Part shown: piece after piece, positions 28,626-37,171 of the stretch
How the letters are laid out: every line of letters begins with the position of its first letter
Numbering within the stretch: the first letter of the stretch is position 1
From: Trinickia dabaoshanensis
GTDB lineage: Bacteria > Pseudomonadota > Gammaproteobacteria > Burkholderiales > Burkholderiaceae
Reading direction: 5' to 3'
Length of the DNA: 64,000 nucleotides
NCBI RefSeq assembly: GCF_002879885.1
Contig: NZ_PNYA01000005.1
Location: 186,001-250,000, forward strand
Notes under the pieces: model-generated
What the model saw: only the letters and a program-made list of their open reading frames with translations
Told to the model about the DNA's origin: nothing
The model's database searches: none
Made by a program: the position numbers and the translations under genes

Positions 28626-29951
28626 TCAAATATCGGCGAACCGCCCACGGCGGCAATCGTACCCGAAAGTATGCGCCACTTGCCGGGGCACGGCGACGGT
28701 CAAACCGGCGCACGCCATCAACAGCGCGGCCGTGACGAAAAATACCCAGCGTAGACCGAAGTGAACGCCGACCGCGCCGCCGAGCAACGGCCCGATCACT
28801 TGCCCGGCGTACTGCGCCGACTGCAAATAGCCGAGTACCCTGCCCGACGCGTGCTCGTCCACGGCTTGACGCACGAGCTTCGTGATAGCCGGCAGCAATC
28901 CGGCCAGCGTCATCCCCATGAGTGCGCGCAGCGCGGCGAGTTGCCACCATTCGGTGACGAACGCTTGCGGGATCATGACGAGCGCCGTGGCCAAGAGGCA
29001 TCCCGTCACCACCTTCCATGCGCCGATTCGATCGGCCAGCGCGCCGAGCCGGGCGGCCATCGACATACTGCCGAAAGCGGAGCACGCCATCACGATACCG
29101 GCTACGGTGGCGAGCCGGTGCGCGCTCACGTTCAGTTGCGCGATGTAGACCGTGATGATGGGCTCGATCGACATATTCGAGAGCAGGACCATCGCCGCGG
29201 TGATAAACAGCGCGGCGAGGATGACGAGCCCGCCCTTCCCGTTGGCCGCCACCGGCGCTCGCACGTGGCCCGGGGGCAACGAGCGCTTCGGCGCCGCGCT
29301 GAAGTCCTCGCGTACGAGCACGATCGTCAGCACGGCCGCGATCGCGATCATGGCGCCCGCGCCGAAGAATGCCCCCCGAATGCCGATCAAATTGGGCAGT
29401 ATCCCGCCGACGAGCGGCCCTACGAGGTTGCCGGCCAACACACCCGTCGATAACACGCCAAGTGCCCAACCCGATCGCTCCGGCGGCGCTTGCGTGCCGA
29501 TCATCACGATCGACGCCGATGCATATCCGCCGATCAGCCCCGCGGCGAAACGCAGTGCAACGAGTTCGTAGACGTTGTGCGCGAGCCCGATCGTCGACAT
29601 GACGACCGCCATGCCGATGGCCGCGCGCACGAGCATCGGCTTGCGTCCGTAGCGATCGGCAAGCTGCCCCCACAGCGGCGCGGTCAACGCCGTACCCAGG
29701 AAGGTTACGCCGAATGCGACGCCCGACCACTGCACGACGGCCGACGTCGAGCTCACGCCGAGTTGCCGTACATACAACGGAAGAAACGGCAGCAGCATGC
29801 TGAGACTGACGAGTGTCGTGAACGAACCGAAGACGCAAATCGCTAGATTCCTGCGCCAGTATCGTTCGTTGCGCGCGGCGTACGAGCCGGTGAGCGCTGG
29901 CGTCGGGGCGACCGTTGTCGCGCCCGGATGCGAGGTGGAAATCGGATTCAT
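28626..29951 (-). CDS. MFS efflux transporter (DHA1-type)
   Basis: From ATG 29951 (GGAGG eight bases upstream) the protein has 441 residues with about twelve membrane segments. The loop 2-3 motif GQLADRYGRKPML is the classic MFS motif A, and GVLSTGVLAGNLVGPLVGGILP resembles motif C of drug/H+ antiporters. This suggests drug or metabolite efflux; the substrate is unknown. It shares a transcript with the LysR gene and diverges from the SDR gene across 258 bp. Confidence 0.85.
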   Translation of the reverse strand: MNPISTSHPGATTVAPTPALTGSYAARNERYWRRNLAICVFGSFTTLVSLSMLLPFLPLYVRQLGVSSTSAVVQWSGVAFGVTFLGTALTAPLWGQLADRYGRKPMLVRAAIGMAVVMSTIGLAHNVYELVALRFAAGLIGGYASASIVMIGTQAPPERSGWALGVLSTGVLAGNLVGPLVGGILPNLIGIRGAFFGAGAMIAIAAVLTIVLVREDFSAAPKRSLPPGHVRAPVAANGKGGLVILAALFITAAMVLLSNMSIEPIITVYIAQLNVSAHRLATVAGIVMACSAFGSMSMAARLGALADRIGAWKVVTGCLLATALVMIPQAFVTEWWQLAALRALMGMTLAGLLPAITKLVRQAVDEHASGRVLGYLQSAQYAGQVIGPLLGGAVGVHFGLRWVFFVTAALLMACAGLTVAVPRQVAHTFGYDCRRGRFADI

Positions 29952-30209
29952 ATCGAGCCTCCGCTTGAATCGATGACGAGCTGGCGACGATTTTAAAAAT
30001 CGACGTCGAACGTGTCGCGCGGCGGCAGGCAAAGGACTGTTGACCAATCCGGATACAAAGGACGATTTGTTCCTCGAACGCAAGACTCTTTGTCCGCGGT
30101 GGGTCTTCGAAGCGGGCGGCGGTGCGCCTAGAGTTTGCCCCATCGGATCGTCGATTCGATCGGCGAGCTAGCCGACTCCCATCGCATACATTGCATAGAG
30201 ACACACACC

Positions 30210-30917
30210 ATGAACTCATCGAAAGTCATCATCGTCACGGGCGCATCGCAAGGCATCGGCCTCGAAACCGTCAAGGCATTGCGCGCGCGAGGTCATCGCG
30301 TCGTGGCGAACGCCCGCTCGATCGCCCCGTCGGACGCCCCCGATCTCGTCACGATAGCCGGCGATATCGGCCAGCCCGAAACCGCGAAGCGTATCGCCGA
30401 AACGGCGATCGGGCGCTTCGGGCGCATCGATACGCTCGTCAACAACGCGGGCATTTTCATCGCCAAACCGTTCACCCAGTACACGGCCGACGACTACGCC
30501 GCGTTCAGCAACGTGAACCTGCACGGTTTTTTCCATATCACGCAGCAAGCGATCGCTCAGATGGAAAAGCAAGGCAGTGGCCATGTCGTGACGATTACGA
30601 CGACGCTCGCCGAACAAGCGAACAGCCAGGTGCCGTCCGTGCTCGCCTCGCTGACGAAGGGCGGGCTGAACGCCGCGACGAAATCGCTCGCCGTCGAATA
30701 TGCGAAGGCGGGCATTCGCGTCAACGCCGTTTCGCCCGGCATCATCAAATCACCGATGCACGCCCCCGAAACGCATGCGACCTTGGCGAGCTTTCATCCC
30801 GTGGGCCGCATGGGCGAGATGAGCGACATCGTCGATGCGATCCTTTATCTCGACGCGGCGCCGTTCGTGACGGGCGAGATTCTGCACGTGGACGGCGGTC
30901 AAAGCGCCGGGCGTTGA
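30210..30917 (+). CDS. SDR-family protein with non-canonical active site
   Basis: This 235-residue Rossmann protein has the cofactor motif TGASQGIG (residues 10-17), NNAG, and NAVSPGIIKSPMH typical of classical short-chain dehydrogenases. The catalytic YxxxK is not intact: K150 is present, but position 146 is alanine (VLASLTKGG), and the usual serine position is within TITTTLAEQ, with only threonines nearby. It may be an unusual enzyme or a binding protein. It is followed by a tautomerase gene 28 bp downstream, probably cotranscribed, and diverges from an MFS/LysR pair. Confidence 0.82.
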   Translation: MNSSKVIIVTGASQGIGLETVKALRARGHRVVANARSIAPSDAPDLVTIAGDIGQPETAKRIAETAIGRFGRIDTLVNNAGIFIAKPFTQYTADDYAAFSNVNLHGFFHITQQAIAQMEKQGSGHVVTITTTLAEQANSQVPSVLASLTKGGLNAATKSLAVEYAKAGIRVNAVSPGIIKSPMHAPETHATLASFHPVGRMGEMSDIVDAILYLDAAPFVTGEILHVDGGQSAGR

Positions 30918-30945
30918 CATACCCAAGGCACAACGGAGGAACGCC

Positions 30946-31182
30946 ATGCCCATCGTCACCATTCAAGTCACGCGCGAAGGCACACAGCCTGGCGCCACGG
31001 CAATCACACCCGAGCAAAAGGCGCGCTTGATCGAAGGCGTGAGTCGAGTCCTGCTCGATGTCCTTGCCAAACCGCTCGATTCCACGTTCGTCGTCATCGA
31101 GGAAGTCGATCTGAAAAACTGGGGCTGGGGTGGGTTGCCCGTCGAAGCCTACCGAAAACAACGCGCGGCAAAAACGTCGTAG
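30946..31182 (+). CDS. Tautomerase (4-oxalocrotonate tautomerase family)
   Basis: This is a 78-residue protein whose mature N-terminus would be Pro-1 (M-PIVTIQVTREG), the catalytic base of the tautomerase superfamily. FVVIEEVDLKNWGWGG is typical of the hydrolase/tautomerase subset next to LysR regulators. ATG 30946 has GGAGG upstream. It is a partner of the SDR gene before it and faces a LysR gene, whose stop codon is only 4 bp away. Confidence 0.88.
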   Translation: MPIVTIQVTREGTQPGATAITPEQKARLIEGVSRVLLDVLAKPLDSTFVVIEEVDLKNWGWGGLPVEAYRKQRAAKTS

Positions 31183-31186
31183 CGCG

Positions 31187-32098
31187 TTACCGGCGCACTT
31201 CGTCGATCAAAAAATCGACGAAGCTGCGCACGCGCGTGGATAAATGGCGGTTGTGCGGATAGAGCAGCATGAACGGGCGCGTGCAACCGCCGAAGGCCGG
31301 AAGGAGTTCCTCTAGGGTACCGTCCGCCAAATCCTGTTCGACGAGAAAGCGATAAGTTTGGAAGATCCCGGCACCGTGGCGCGCCAGCGTCACGCCCGCC
31401 AGCGCGTCGCCCGAGGTCGTGTACGCGCCGTTCGTCGTGATTTCCACCGCTTCTCGATCGAGCTTGAACGTCCATGGCACGTGTCGGCCATTGCTCGGCA
31501 ACTCGAACTGGATGCAATCGTGACGAGCGAGATCGTCCAGGGTTTCAGGCCGGCCGGCTCGTCGCAAATACGCCGGCGCCGCCACGACCACGAGTTGCGC
31601 ATCTTCGAGCTTTCGCGCGATCAGGTTCGAGTCGCGCGGCGCTCGCCCGCGAATCGCGAGATCGAAGCCCTCTTCGGCGAAATCGATGTTGCGATTGCTC
31701 AAATGCGCCTCGATCCTCACTTGCGGGTAGCGAGCACGAAACGTGGCCAGCATCGGCAACACGCGGTAATGGCCGTACGGCGTCGGCATGCTGATGCGAA
31801 GTACGCCGGCGGGTGCGATTTGATGGCCAGTCGCTTCGCGCTCCGCCTCGGCGAGCTGCGATAAGGCTTGTCTGCATTGGTCGAAATAGCGCCTGCCGGC
31901 GTCCGTCAGCCTGATTTGCCGTGTGGTTCTGACGAATAACCGTACGCCGAGCCGCGCCTCCAAACGCGCGACCGAGCGGCTGACGGCAGCCGGATTGACA
32001 CTGGCGGCCGCGGCTGCGACCGTGAAGCTTTCCGATTCGGCAGCAAGGCAAAACAACTCGATGCTGCCTAAAAGAAGGTCTCCGAATTGACGCTGCAT
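31187..32098 (-). CDS. LysR-family transcriptional regulator
   Basis: This 303-residue LysR protein has an N-terminal HTH (IELFCLAAESESFTVAAAAASVNPAAVSRSVARLEARLGVRLFVRTTRQIRLTDAG) and a full effector domain of the group that includes AaeR/DhcR. It lies convergent to the SDR-tautomerase genes, whose regulation it may control. It ends its coding strand within 4 bp of the tautomerase stop, and a CCGCGATCGCGG palindrome lies upstream at 32144-32155. Confidence 0.88.
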   Translation of the reverse strand: MQRQFGDLLLGSIELFCLAAESESFTVAAAAASVNPAAVSRSVARLEARLGVRLFVRTTRQIRLTDAGRRYFDQCRQALSQLAEAEREATGHQIAPAGVLRISMPTPYGHYRVLPMLATFRARYPQVRIEAHLSNRNIDFAEEGFDLAIRGRAPRDSNLIARKLEDAQLVVVAAPAYLRRAGRPETLDDLARHDCIQFELPSNGRHVPWTFKLDREAVEITTNGAYTTSGDALAGVTLARHGAGIFQTYRFLVEQDLADGTLEELLPAFGGCTRPFMLLYPHNRHLSTRVRSFVDFLIDEVRR

Positions 32099-32155
32099 GG
32101 CTCTTATCGTTGGACGAGGCGGTAGGCATTTTACGACCAGAGGCCGCGATCGCGG

Positions 32156-33466
32156 TTATCCGTTCTTGTCGACCGGTTTGAGTACCCCCTTGAAGCGCAA
32201 ATACGAGCGCGCTTCCGATTGCAGTTCGCCGTAAGGGCGCGTGGTCGAGAAGTTCACCTCGGTGAGGACGGATTGACAATCGGGCGTATCGCAAATGGCG
32301 GGCGTCGTTTGCATCCAAACCGGCTTGCCGTCATGGAAGTACTCCTTCCATTGAACCGTTTTGTCGCTATCGGCTCCGTCCGCCGGCGGGTAGAACACCT
32401 CACCGGAATACCCGACGAGCGCGTCGTCGAAAAACGTCCACGTTTCTATTCGAATATGCTTCGACGGCCGTGCGCTGTCCGGATAAGAGCGCACTTCCAA
32501 TTGACGAAACGGACCGAATTCAACGAGATATAGGCCGACCCCATCCTTGCCTTCGTTTTGCCAGCGCGTCATGTCTTCCGTGGCCGTCACGCGGCCGGAG
32601 AGGATCGTCGCTCCGGCCACCCCGTCGAAGTCGATACTACTTTGCGAGGCGGCGACGCGGCTCAGCGGCACTTTCCCAGTCGTAAAGCCCGGCGCATCGC
32701 TCAGATCGCTGTCTATGAGCGGGCATGAACGGCTCGAGATCCGCATGAGCCCCATCCGGTTCGAATCGCTCGTGATGCGGGTGACGACGGGAATAGGGAC
32801 CGTCGGAAAGCGCAGCGGCGTCATGACGTCGAGGCAGTCTTGGTCGTACCGAACGTCCTGAGGCAGGTCGTGATCGAGGTACGAGACGAGGTACTCGAAA
32901 GCGGGCGGGGTCTTTAAATCGTCCAACGACGACTTCGATCCCTTTTCCGTTTGGGCGACGAGGGCGCTATAGCTCGGCTGCCGATAAAACGTATCGGCCG
33001 AGACACTCAAGTAAAGCTTTTCCAGCGCGTAACCGCCCGGGAGCGTTTGAGGCAGATCGACACTGAACGAGCGAGTCTTGCCGTTTGCTTGGTACGGCTC
33101 GATCTTGGCCGGATAAAGGCGGATTTCCTCTTTCGTATCGCTATGCCAATGGGGATCGGGCAAGCAGGCCACGCCAATCATGCACGACAGGAGCGAATAC
33201 GAGTAAGTCGTGTGCTGGTACGTGGCCGATACCTCCGCGCCCTCGGGAAGGTGACTCAATACGTCCGCGTTTTCCGAGGGAGAAAGAAACGGAGCATAGA
33301 GATCGCTCACGCCGAACGTGAAATGAACGTTGCGCGCCGGCGGCACGACATCGGCGGGCTTCGACCAATAATAAAGCCCGACGATCGCCGCCACGATAAT
33401 AACCGGGCTACAGAGCAGCCAATGGCGGACGATCCGCTTTCCCAAAGGAATGAAAAATGAAGGCAT
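32156..33466 (-). CDS. Membrane-anchored hypothetical protein
   Basis: The 436-residue protein is not recognised. One N-terminal membrane segment (WLLCSPVIIVAAIVGLYYW, about residues 16-34) would anchor a large periplasmic domain rich in beta segments and tyrosines. Four or more cysteines (CMIGVACLPD, QDCLDVM, RSCPLID, CDTPDCQ) could form disulfides. Its start codon lies only 7 nt after the T run of the terminator of the upstream kinase gene, and no Shine-Dalgarno sequence is visible. The promoter or the exact start is therefore uncertain, although the membrane segment supports this frame. Confidence 0.65.
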   Translation of the reverse strand: MPSFFIPLGKRIVRHWLLCSPVIIVAAIVGLYYWSKPADVVPPARNVHFTFGVSDLYAPFLSPSENADVLSHLPEGAEVSATYQHTTYSYSLLSCMIGVACLPDPHWHSDTKEEIRLYPAKIEPYQANGKTRSFSVDLPQTLPGGYALEKLYLSVSADTFYRQPSYSALVAQTEKGSKSSLDDLKTPPAFEYLVSYLDHDLPQDVRYDQDCLDVMTPLRFPTVPIPVVTRITSDSNRMGLMRISSRSCPLIDSDLSDAPGFTTGKVPLSRVAASQSSIDFDGVAGATILSGRVTATEDMTRWQNEGKDGVGLYLVEFGPFRQLEVRSYPDSARPSKHIRIETWTFFDDALVGYSGEVFYPPADGADSDKTVQWKEYFHDGKPVWMQTTPAICDTPDCQSVLTEVNFSTTRPYGELQSEARSYLRFKGVLKPVDKNG

Positions 33467-33473
33467 GGAGTTG

Positions 33474-33493
33474 AAAAACGAGGCGCGGCCTCG
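33474..33493 (-). terminator. Strong rho-independent terminator after the QseBC-like operon
   Basis: On the minus strand CGAGGC-CGC-GCCTCG forms a 6-bp stem with a 3-nt loop, followed at once by five T residues (plus-strand A at 33474-33478). It lies 20 bp past the kinase stop, as expected for a terminator. Confidence 0.8.
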
Positions 33494-33512
33494 ACGAAAT
33501 ACGTTAAACGTT

Positions 33513-34877
33513 TTAGCTCGCTCGAACCTTAGCAGAGCCGGACATGACAGGCCTGAGCGGCGACACCGTTACGGTCAGCCCTTGCCCCTCGGCGTTATTG
33601 CGCAACGTTACGTGTGCCCGGTGGCGATTCGCCACGCGCTGCGCGATCGCGAGCCCCAGACCGCTGCCCTCGCCTTGCGTATCCGTGCCGCGATAAAACC
33701 GATCGCATACGCGCGAGAGTTCGGCTTCGGCAATGCCCGGTCCGGTATCCCTCACTTCGAACGATACGCCTTGCTCGCCTCGACAGAGCACGACATCGAC
33801 ACGTCCCGCCGGCGGCGTGTGCTTGATCGCATTGTCGAGCAGATTGTTCAGGAGTACCGATAGCGCGTTGGGTTCGCCGTAGACCTCGAACGCATCGTCC
33901 TCGCGCGCGGGCGGGGCAACCTCCAGCCCCAAGTCGATCGATTTGGCTTCGGCCAGGAGGGAAAAGTCGCTAACGGCTTGCTCCGCAATGCGGCGCAAGG
34001 CCACGGGAGCCAACGCCGTACCCGACGACTCCGCATCTTGGCGGGCCAGCGTGAGCAACTGCTGCACGAGCCGGATAATGCGATTGAGCCGCGCTTCGAT
34101 GCTGCGCACCGTATCGCCCTCGCCTTGCAGCGAACCGTTGCGCTGCGCCGCTTGCAATTGCAGCTTCAATGCGGTCAACGGCGAACGCAGTTCGTGGGCC
34201 GCATCGGCGACGAACGTACGCTGTGCGCTCGAAGCCGCGTTCAGCCGCGACAGCAAGTCGTTCAACGCATCGACTAGCGGGAGCATCTCGACCGGCACGG
34301 GGCCCGCGAAGCGAACGGGTTCCAGTGCTTCGAGCGAGCGAGTGGACAGCATGCGCGAGAGCGCCCGAATGGGTGCGAGGCCGCGTGTCACGACGAACAG
34401 CACGAGCGCCACGGTCAACGGCAATAGCAGGCCGAGCGGCCACAACGTGCGCAGCGCAAGGCGCAGCGCCAGTGCTTCGCGAACCGAAACGGGCTGTGCG
34501 ACTTGAATGAAACGCCCCGGCTGACGCAGGCCGAACACGCGCCAATGCTTGTCGTGACGCTCGATCGTACGAAATCCCTCGGCGAGCGGCGCGATGTCCA
34601 GCGAACCCTCCGATCGATAGACGAGTTGCCCTTGCGCGTCCCAGACGTCGATCGCGATGCGATCGTCGGAGAGATCGTGCATGGCGGGGCCCTGTGCCAA
34701 CGCGTCGGTCGCCGCCATACCCGGCGGCAACGAGACCGCCACGGCGTGCAGTTCGTAGTCGAACAGCTCGCTCGCCTCCTCGTGCGCGGTCCGAAAAATC
34801 GCGTAACCCGCGACAACCGATGCCGCCGCGAAACCGAAGATGAGCCAACCGAGCAGCCAGCGTCGAATCGATGTCAT
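33513..34877 (-). CDS. Sensor histidine kinase (QseC/PmrB-like)
   Basis: This 454-residue kinase has membrane segments at about residues 8-27 and 146-165 flanking a periplasmic region of about 115 residues. A HAMP-like stretch and HisKA with phosphoacceptor H228 (DAAHELRSPLTALK) follow. The HATPase has NNLLDNAIKHTP, DTGPGI and GSGLGLAI. It phosphorylates the regulator encoded just upstream, whose stop overlaps its start by 4 bp. The family includes QseC and PmrB, so envelope or cationic-peptide signals are plausible; the ligand is unknown. Confidence 0.9.
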   Translation of the reverse strand: MTSIRRWLLGWLIFGFAAASVVAGYAIFRTAHEEASELFDYELHAVAVSLPPGMAATDALAQGPAMHDLSDDRIAIDVWDAQGQLVYRSEGSLDIAPLAEGFRTIERHDKHWRVFGLRQPGRFIQVAQPVSVREALALRLALRTLWPLGLLLPLTVALVLFVVTRGLAPIRALSRMLSTRSLEALEPVRFAGPVPVEMLPLVDALNDLLSRLNAASSAQRTFVADAAHELRSPLTALKLQLQAAQRNGSLQGEGDTVRSIEARLNRIIRLVQQLLTLARQDAESSGTALAPVALRRIAEQAVSDFSLLAEAKSIDLGLEVAPPAREDDAFEVYGEPNALSVLLNNLLDNAIKHTPPAGRVDVVLCRGEQGVSFEVRDTGPGIAEAELSRVCDRFYRGTDTQGEGSGLGLAIAQRVANRHRAHVTLRNNAEGQGLTVTVSPLRPVMSGSAKVRAS

Positions 34878-35536
34878 TCGACACGCCTCAGCCGATAGCC
34901 GACGCCGCGCACGGTGACGATCTGCTCCGCGCCGATCTTGCGCCGCAAGCTATGCACGTGCACCTCGACGGCATTACTGCCGATCTCCTCGCCCCATCCG
35001 TATAACTTTTCCTCGAGCTCGGCTTTCGTATGCACGCGGGTAGGCGCCTCGATCAACGCGCGCAACAGCGCAAATTCGCGCGGCACGAGCGCAACCGGCG
35101 TGCCGTTTTTCGTGACTTCGTGCGCGGCGGGATCGAGCGTCAGTTCGCCATGCGTGTAGACAGGCTGCTTTTGCCCGGTGCGCCGGCGCAACAGCGCCCG
35201 CACCCGGGCGGCCAGCTCATCGAGGTCGAACGGCTTGACGAGGTAGTCGTCCGCGCCGGTGTCGAGCCCGCGCACGCGCTCGTCCACCGCATCGCGCGCG
35301 GTCAGGATAATGACCGGCGCCGCGCCGCCCGCATCGCGATACGCGCGCAATACGGACATGCCGTCTTTCTTGGGCAAGCCGAGATCGAGCAATACCAAGT
35401 CGTACACGCCGTTATCGAGCGACAGCTCCGCGGCACGCCCGTCTTCCGCCCAATCGATCGCGTAACCGGCCCGGCGCATCGTATCGAGCACGGGCTCCGC
35501 GATCATTCGATCGTCTTCGACCAACAGCAAGCGCAT
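34874..35536 (-). CDS. OmpR-family response regulator (QseB/PmrA-like)
   Basis: At 220 residues it has a receiver domain (acidic pocket EDD at 7-9, phospho-Asp51 in LLDLGLP, conserved lysine in LVKPFD) and an OmpR winged helix ending GVGYRL. The DNA-binding helix region LYGWGEEIGSNAVEVHVHSLRRKIG is characteristic of QseB/PmrA. A PmrA-type box 51 bp upstream suggests autoregulation. Confidence 0.9.
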   Translation of the reverse strand: MRLLLVEDDRMIAEPVLDTMRRAGYAIDWAEDGRAAELSLDNGVYDLVLLDLGLPKKDGMSVLRAYRDAGGAAPVIILTARDAVDERVRGLDTGADDYLVKPFDLDELAARVRALLRRRTGQKQPVYTHGELTLDPAAHEVTKNGTPVALVPREFALLRALIEAPTRVHTKAELEEKLYGWGEEIGSNAVEVHVHSLRRKIGAEQIVTVRGVGYRLRRVE

Positions 35537-35582
35537 GATTCGTTCGTTCCGAGGTAGGGATGCGCGCCGAGCATCGCACAGG

Positions 35583-35607
35583 CCGGCTTAACCGAGCCTT
35601 AAGCCGG
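35583..35607 (-). promoter_or_regulatory. PmrA/QseB-type box within a 25-bp inverted repeat
   Basis: CTTAAC-CGAGC-CTTAAG at 35587-35603 (plus strand) is a direct repeat with 11-bp periodicity, matching the YTTAA(K)-N5-YTTAA(K) PmrA box except for one base. It is embedded in a perfect inverted repeat, CCGGCTTAA-N7-TTAAGCCGG. It lies 47 bp upstream of the response regulator start and 12 bp past the stop of the GGDEF gene, so it could also serve as that gene's terminator stem, though without a U tract. Confidence 0.6.
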
Positions 35608-35618
35608 ACCAACGCCTA

Positions 35619-37025
35619 TCAGACGGCAATCACACAATTGCGTCCGTGCGTCTTCGCGCGCTTCAAACGCTCGTCCGCGGCGCGCATCACCGCGTCGGCC
35701 GTGGTACCGTCCGGCCCGAATTGCGCGATGCCGACGCTGGCCGTGACCGAAAAGCGCTCTTGACCGCCTTCGAATTGCAGCGACTGGATCGCGGTGCGAA
35801 GCCGCTCGCCGATCATCAGCGCCGCATCGAGCGCCGCATGGGGCACCAACGCCATGAACTCGCCGCCGCCCACGCGCGCGATTCCTTGATGCGGCCGCAT
35901 GGCGTCGGTGCAGGCGGTCGCGACGGCGCGCAAGATGCTATCGCCCATCCGCTCGCCGAAGCGCTCGTTGATGCGCTGCAAATTATCGACGTCCACGGCC
36001 AACAGCGAAAACGGCGCACCGCCGCGCTTCGCCGCGGCCACCTCGGTCTCCAGCCGCTGCACGAAAGTGCGCCTGTTCGCGGTCCCCGTCAGCGAATCGA
36101 CAGCCGCCAGCGATTCGAGCTTCTGATTGCTGCGCTGCAACTCTTGCAGCGCGCTATGCGTGCGCGCCATTTCGTCGCGCAAGCGGGCCAACAATTCTTC
36201 TTGGCTATAGATCGTCGAGAACGAACGCGTGGTATGAAACGCCTGTACGATTCCGTAGCTCAATAAGAAGAAACCGCCCGCGAATATGGCGTGCGCCAGC
36301 CACCACATGTGATTCCAGGGTTTGCCGAGAATGAAGGCAAGCGAGGACAGCGCGAACGCCATCACCGAAATCCCGAAGATCTGCATGAGCGGCGAACGAA
36401 TTCGTCGAACGATCAGGCAGGCGACGTTCAGCAACGAGATCAACATGGCGCCGCCTTCGAGCGACAACCGCACGGCCAATGCGCCGGCAATCGCGGAGTT
36501 CGCGAGTACGGCGACGAGCAGGTCCACGACCACGAACACGCCGAACCATGAGCCCCACATCAATCGGTCCGCGCGCCGTTCGACCGGATCGGCGCTTGCC
36601 CCATAGGAGAGCAACCCGACGAACAGCAGCGCCGCCATGAGCAATCGCGAGGCGGGTCCGTACAACAAAAAAAGCCACATGTGGTGGTGCGCGAGCGGCG
36701 TGAAGGCCCCGTGCAACGCGTAGACCACGACGAAACCCGTAAAGCCGAGCGTCATCCAGCGCAAGATCGGCTCGCCCGAGAGGCGATAGCACTGCCAGGT
36801 GACGTAGCTGACGAATAGCCCCTCCAGCGTCGCGGCGGCGATCGCCACTTCGTGGAAGAGGTGATCCTCGAAGACGATCCGGGGATCTTGGAAATAGTAC
36901 AGATACGCGATGAGATAGGCAGGAAGCAAAGCGAAAGCGAGCCGCAGAAAGCTCGCATACCAGCGCGTGACGCGACGCACTGCTCGAGGAGGATCGCCGG
37001 CCGGCGCGCTTGTTATCGTATTCAT
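35619..37025 (-). CDS. Membrane GGDEF protein with degenerate active site
   Basis: From ATG 37025 (AGGAG seven bases upstream) the protein has 468 residues. About seven or eight membrane segments (residues 25-270) form a MASE-like sensor, a short coiled coil (ELLARLRDEMARTHSALQELQRSNQKLE) follows, and the rest is a GGDEF domain. The signature is GGGEF (residues 386-390) rather than GGDEF/GGEEF, and DVDNLQRINERFG replaces the usual DxDxFKxINDxxG. No RxxD inhibitory site precedes it. It may therefore bind GTP or c-di-GMP without synthesising it. It probably has its own promoter and precedes the QseBC-like operon on the same strand. Confidence 0.85.
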   Translation of the reverse strand: MNTITSAPAGDPPRAVRRVTRWYASFLRLAFALLPAYLIAYLYYFQDPRIVFEDHLFHEVAIAAATLEGLFVSYVTWQCYRLSGEPILRWMTLGFTGFVVVYALHGAFTPLAHHHMWLFLLYGPASRLLMAALLFVGLLSYGASADPVERRADRLMWGSWFGVFVVVDLLVAVLANSAIAGALAVRLSLEGGAMLISLLNVACLIVRRIRSPLMQIFGISVMAFALSSLAFILGKPWNHMWWLAHAIFAGGFFLLSYGIVQAFHTTRSFSTIYSQEELLARLRDEMARTHSALQELQRSNQKLESLAAVDSLTGTANRRTFVQRLETEVAAAKRGGAPFSLLAVDVDNLQRINERFGERMGDSILRAVATACTDAMRPHQGIARVGGGEFMALVPHAALDAALMIGERLRTAIQSLQFEGGQERFSVTASVGIAQFGPDGTTADAVMRAADERLKRAKTHGRNCVIAV

Positions 37026-37171
37026 CGTTCGTCTCCTGGTCCCAGCTTCGCGAGGGCATTCTACGGAAGAATGCCACCGATGACGAGGTGTGCATACCGC
37101 AACGAACCGCAACGGGCAGCCGCCAGCGTTTTACCGATGCACATGACGGCCGGTACCCGCTCCCGCCGAAA

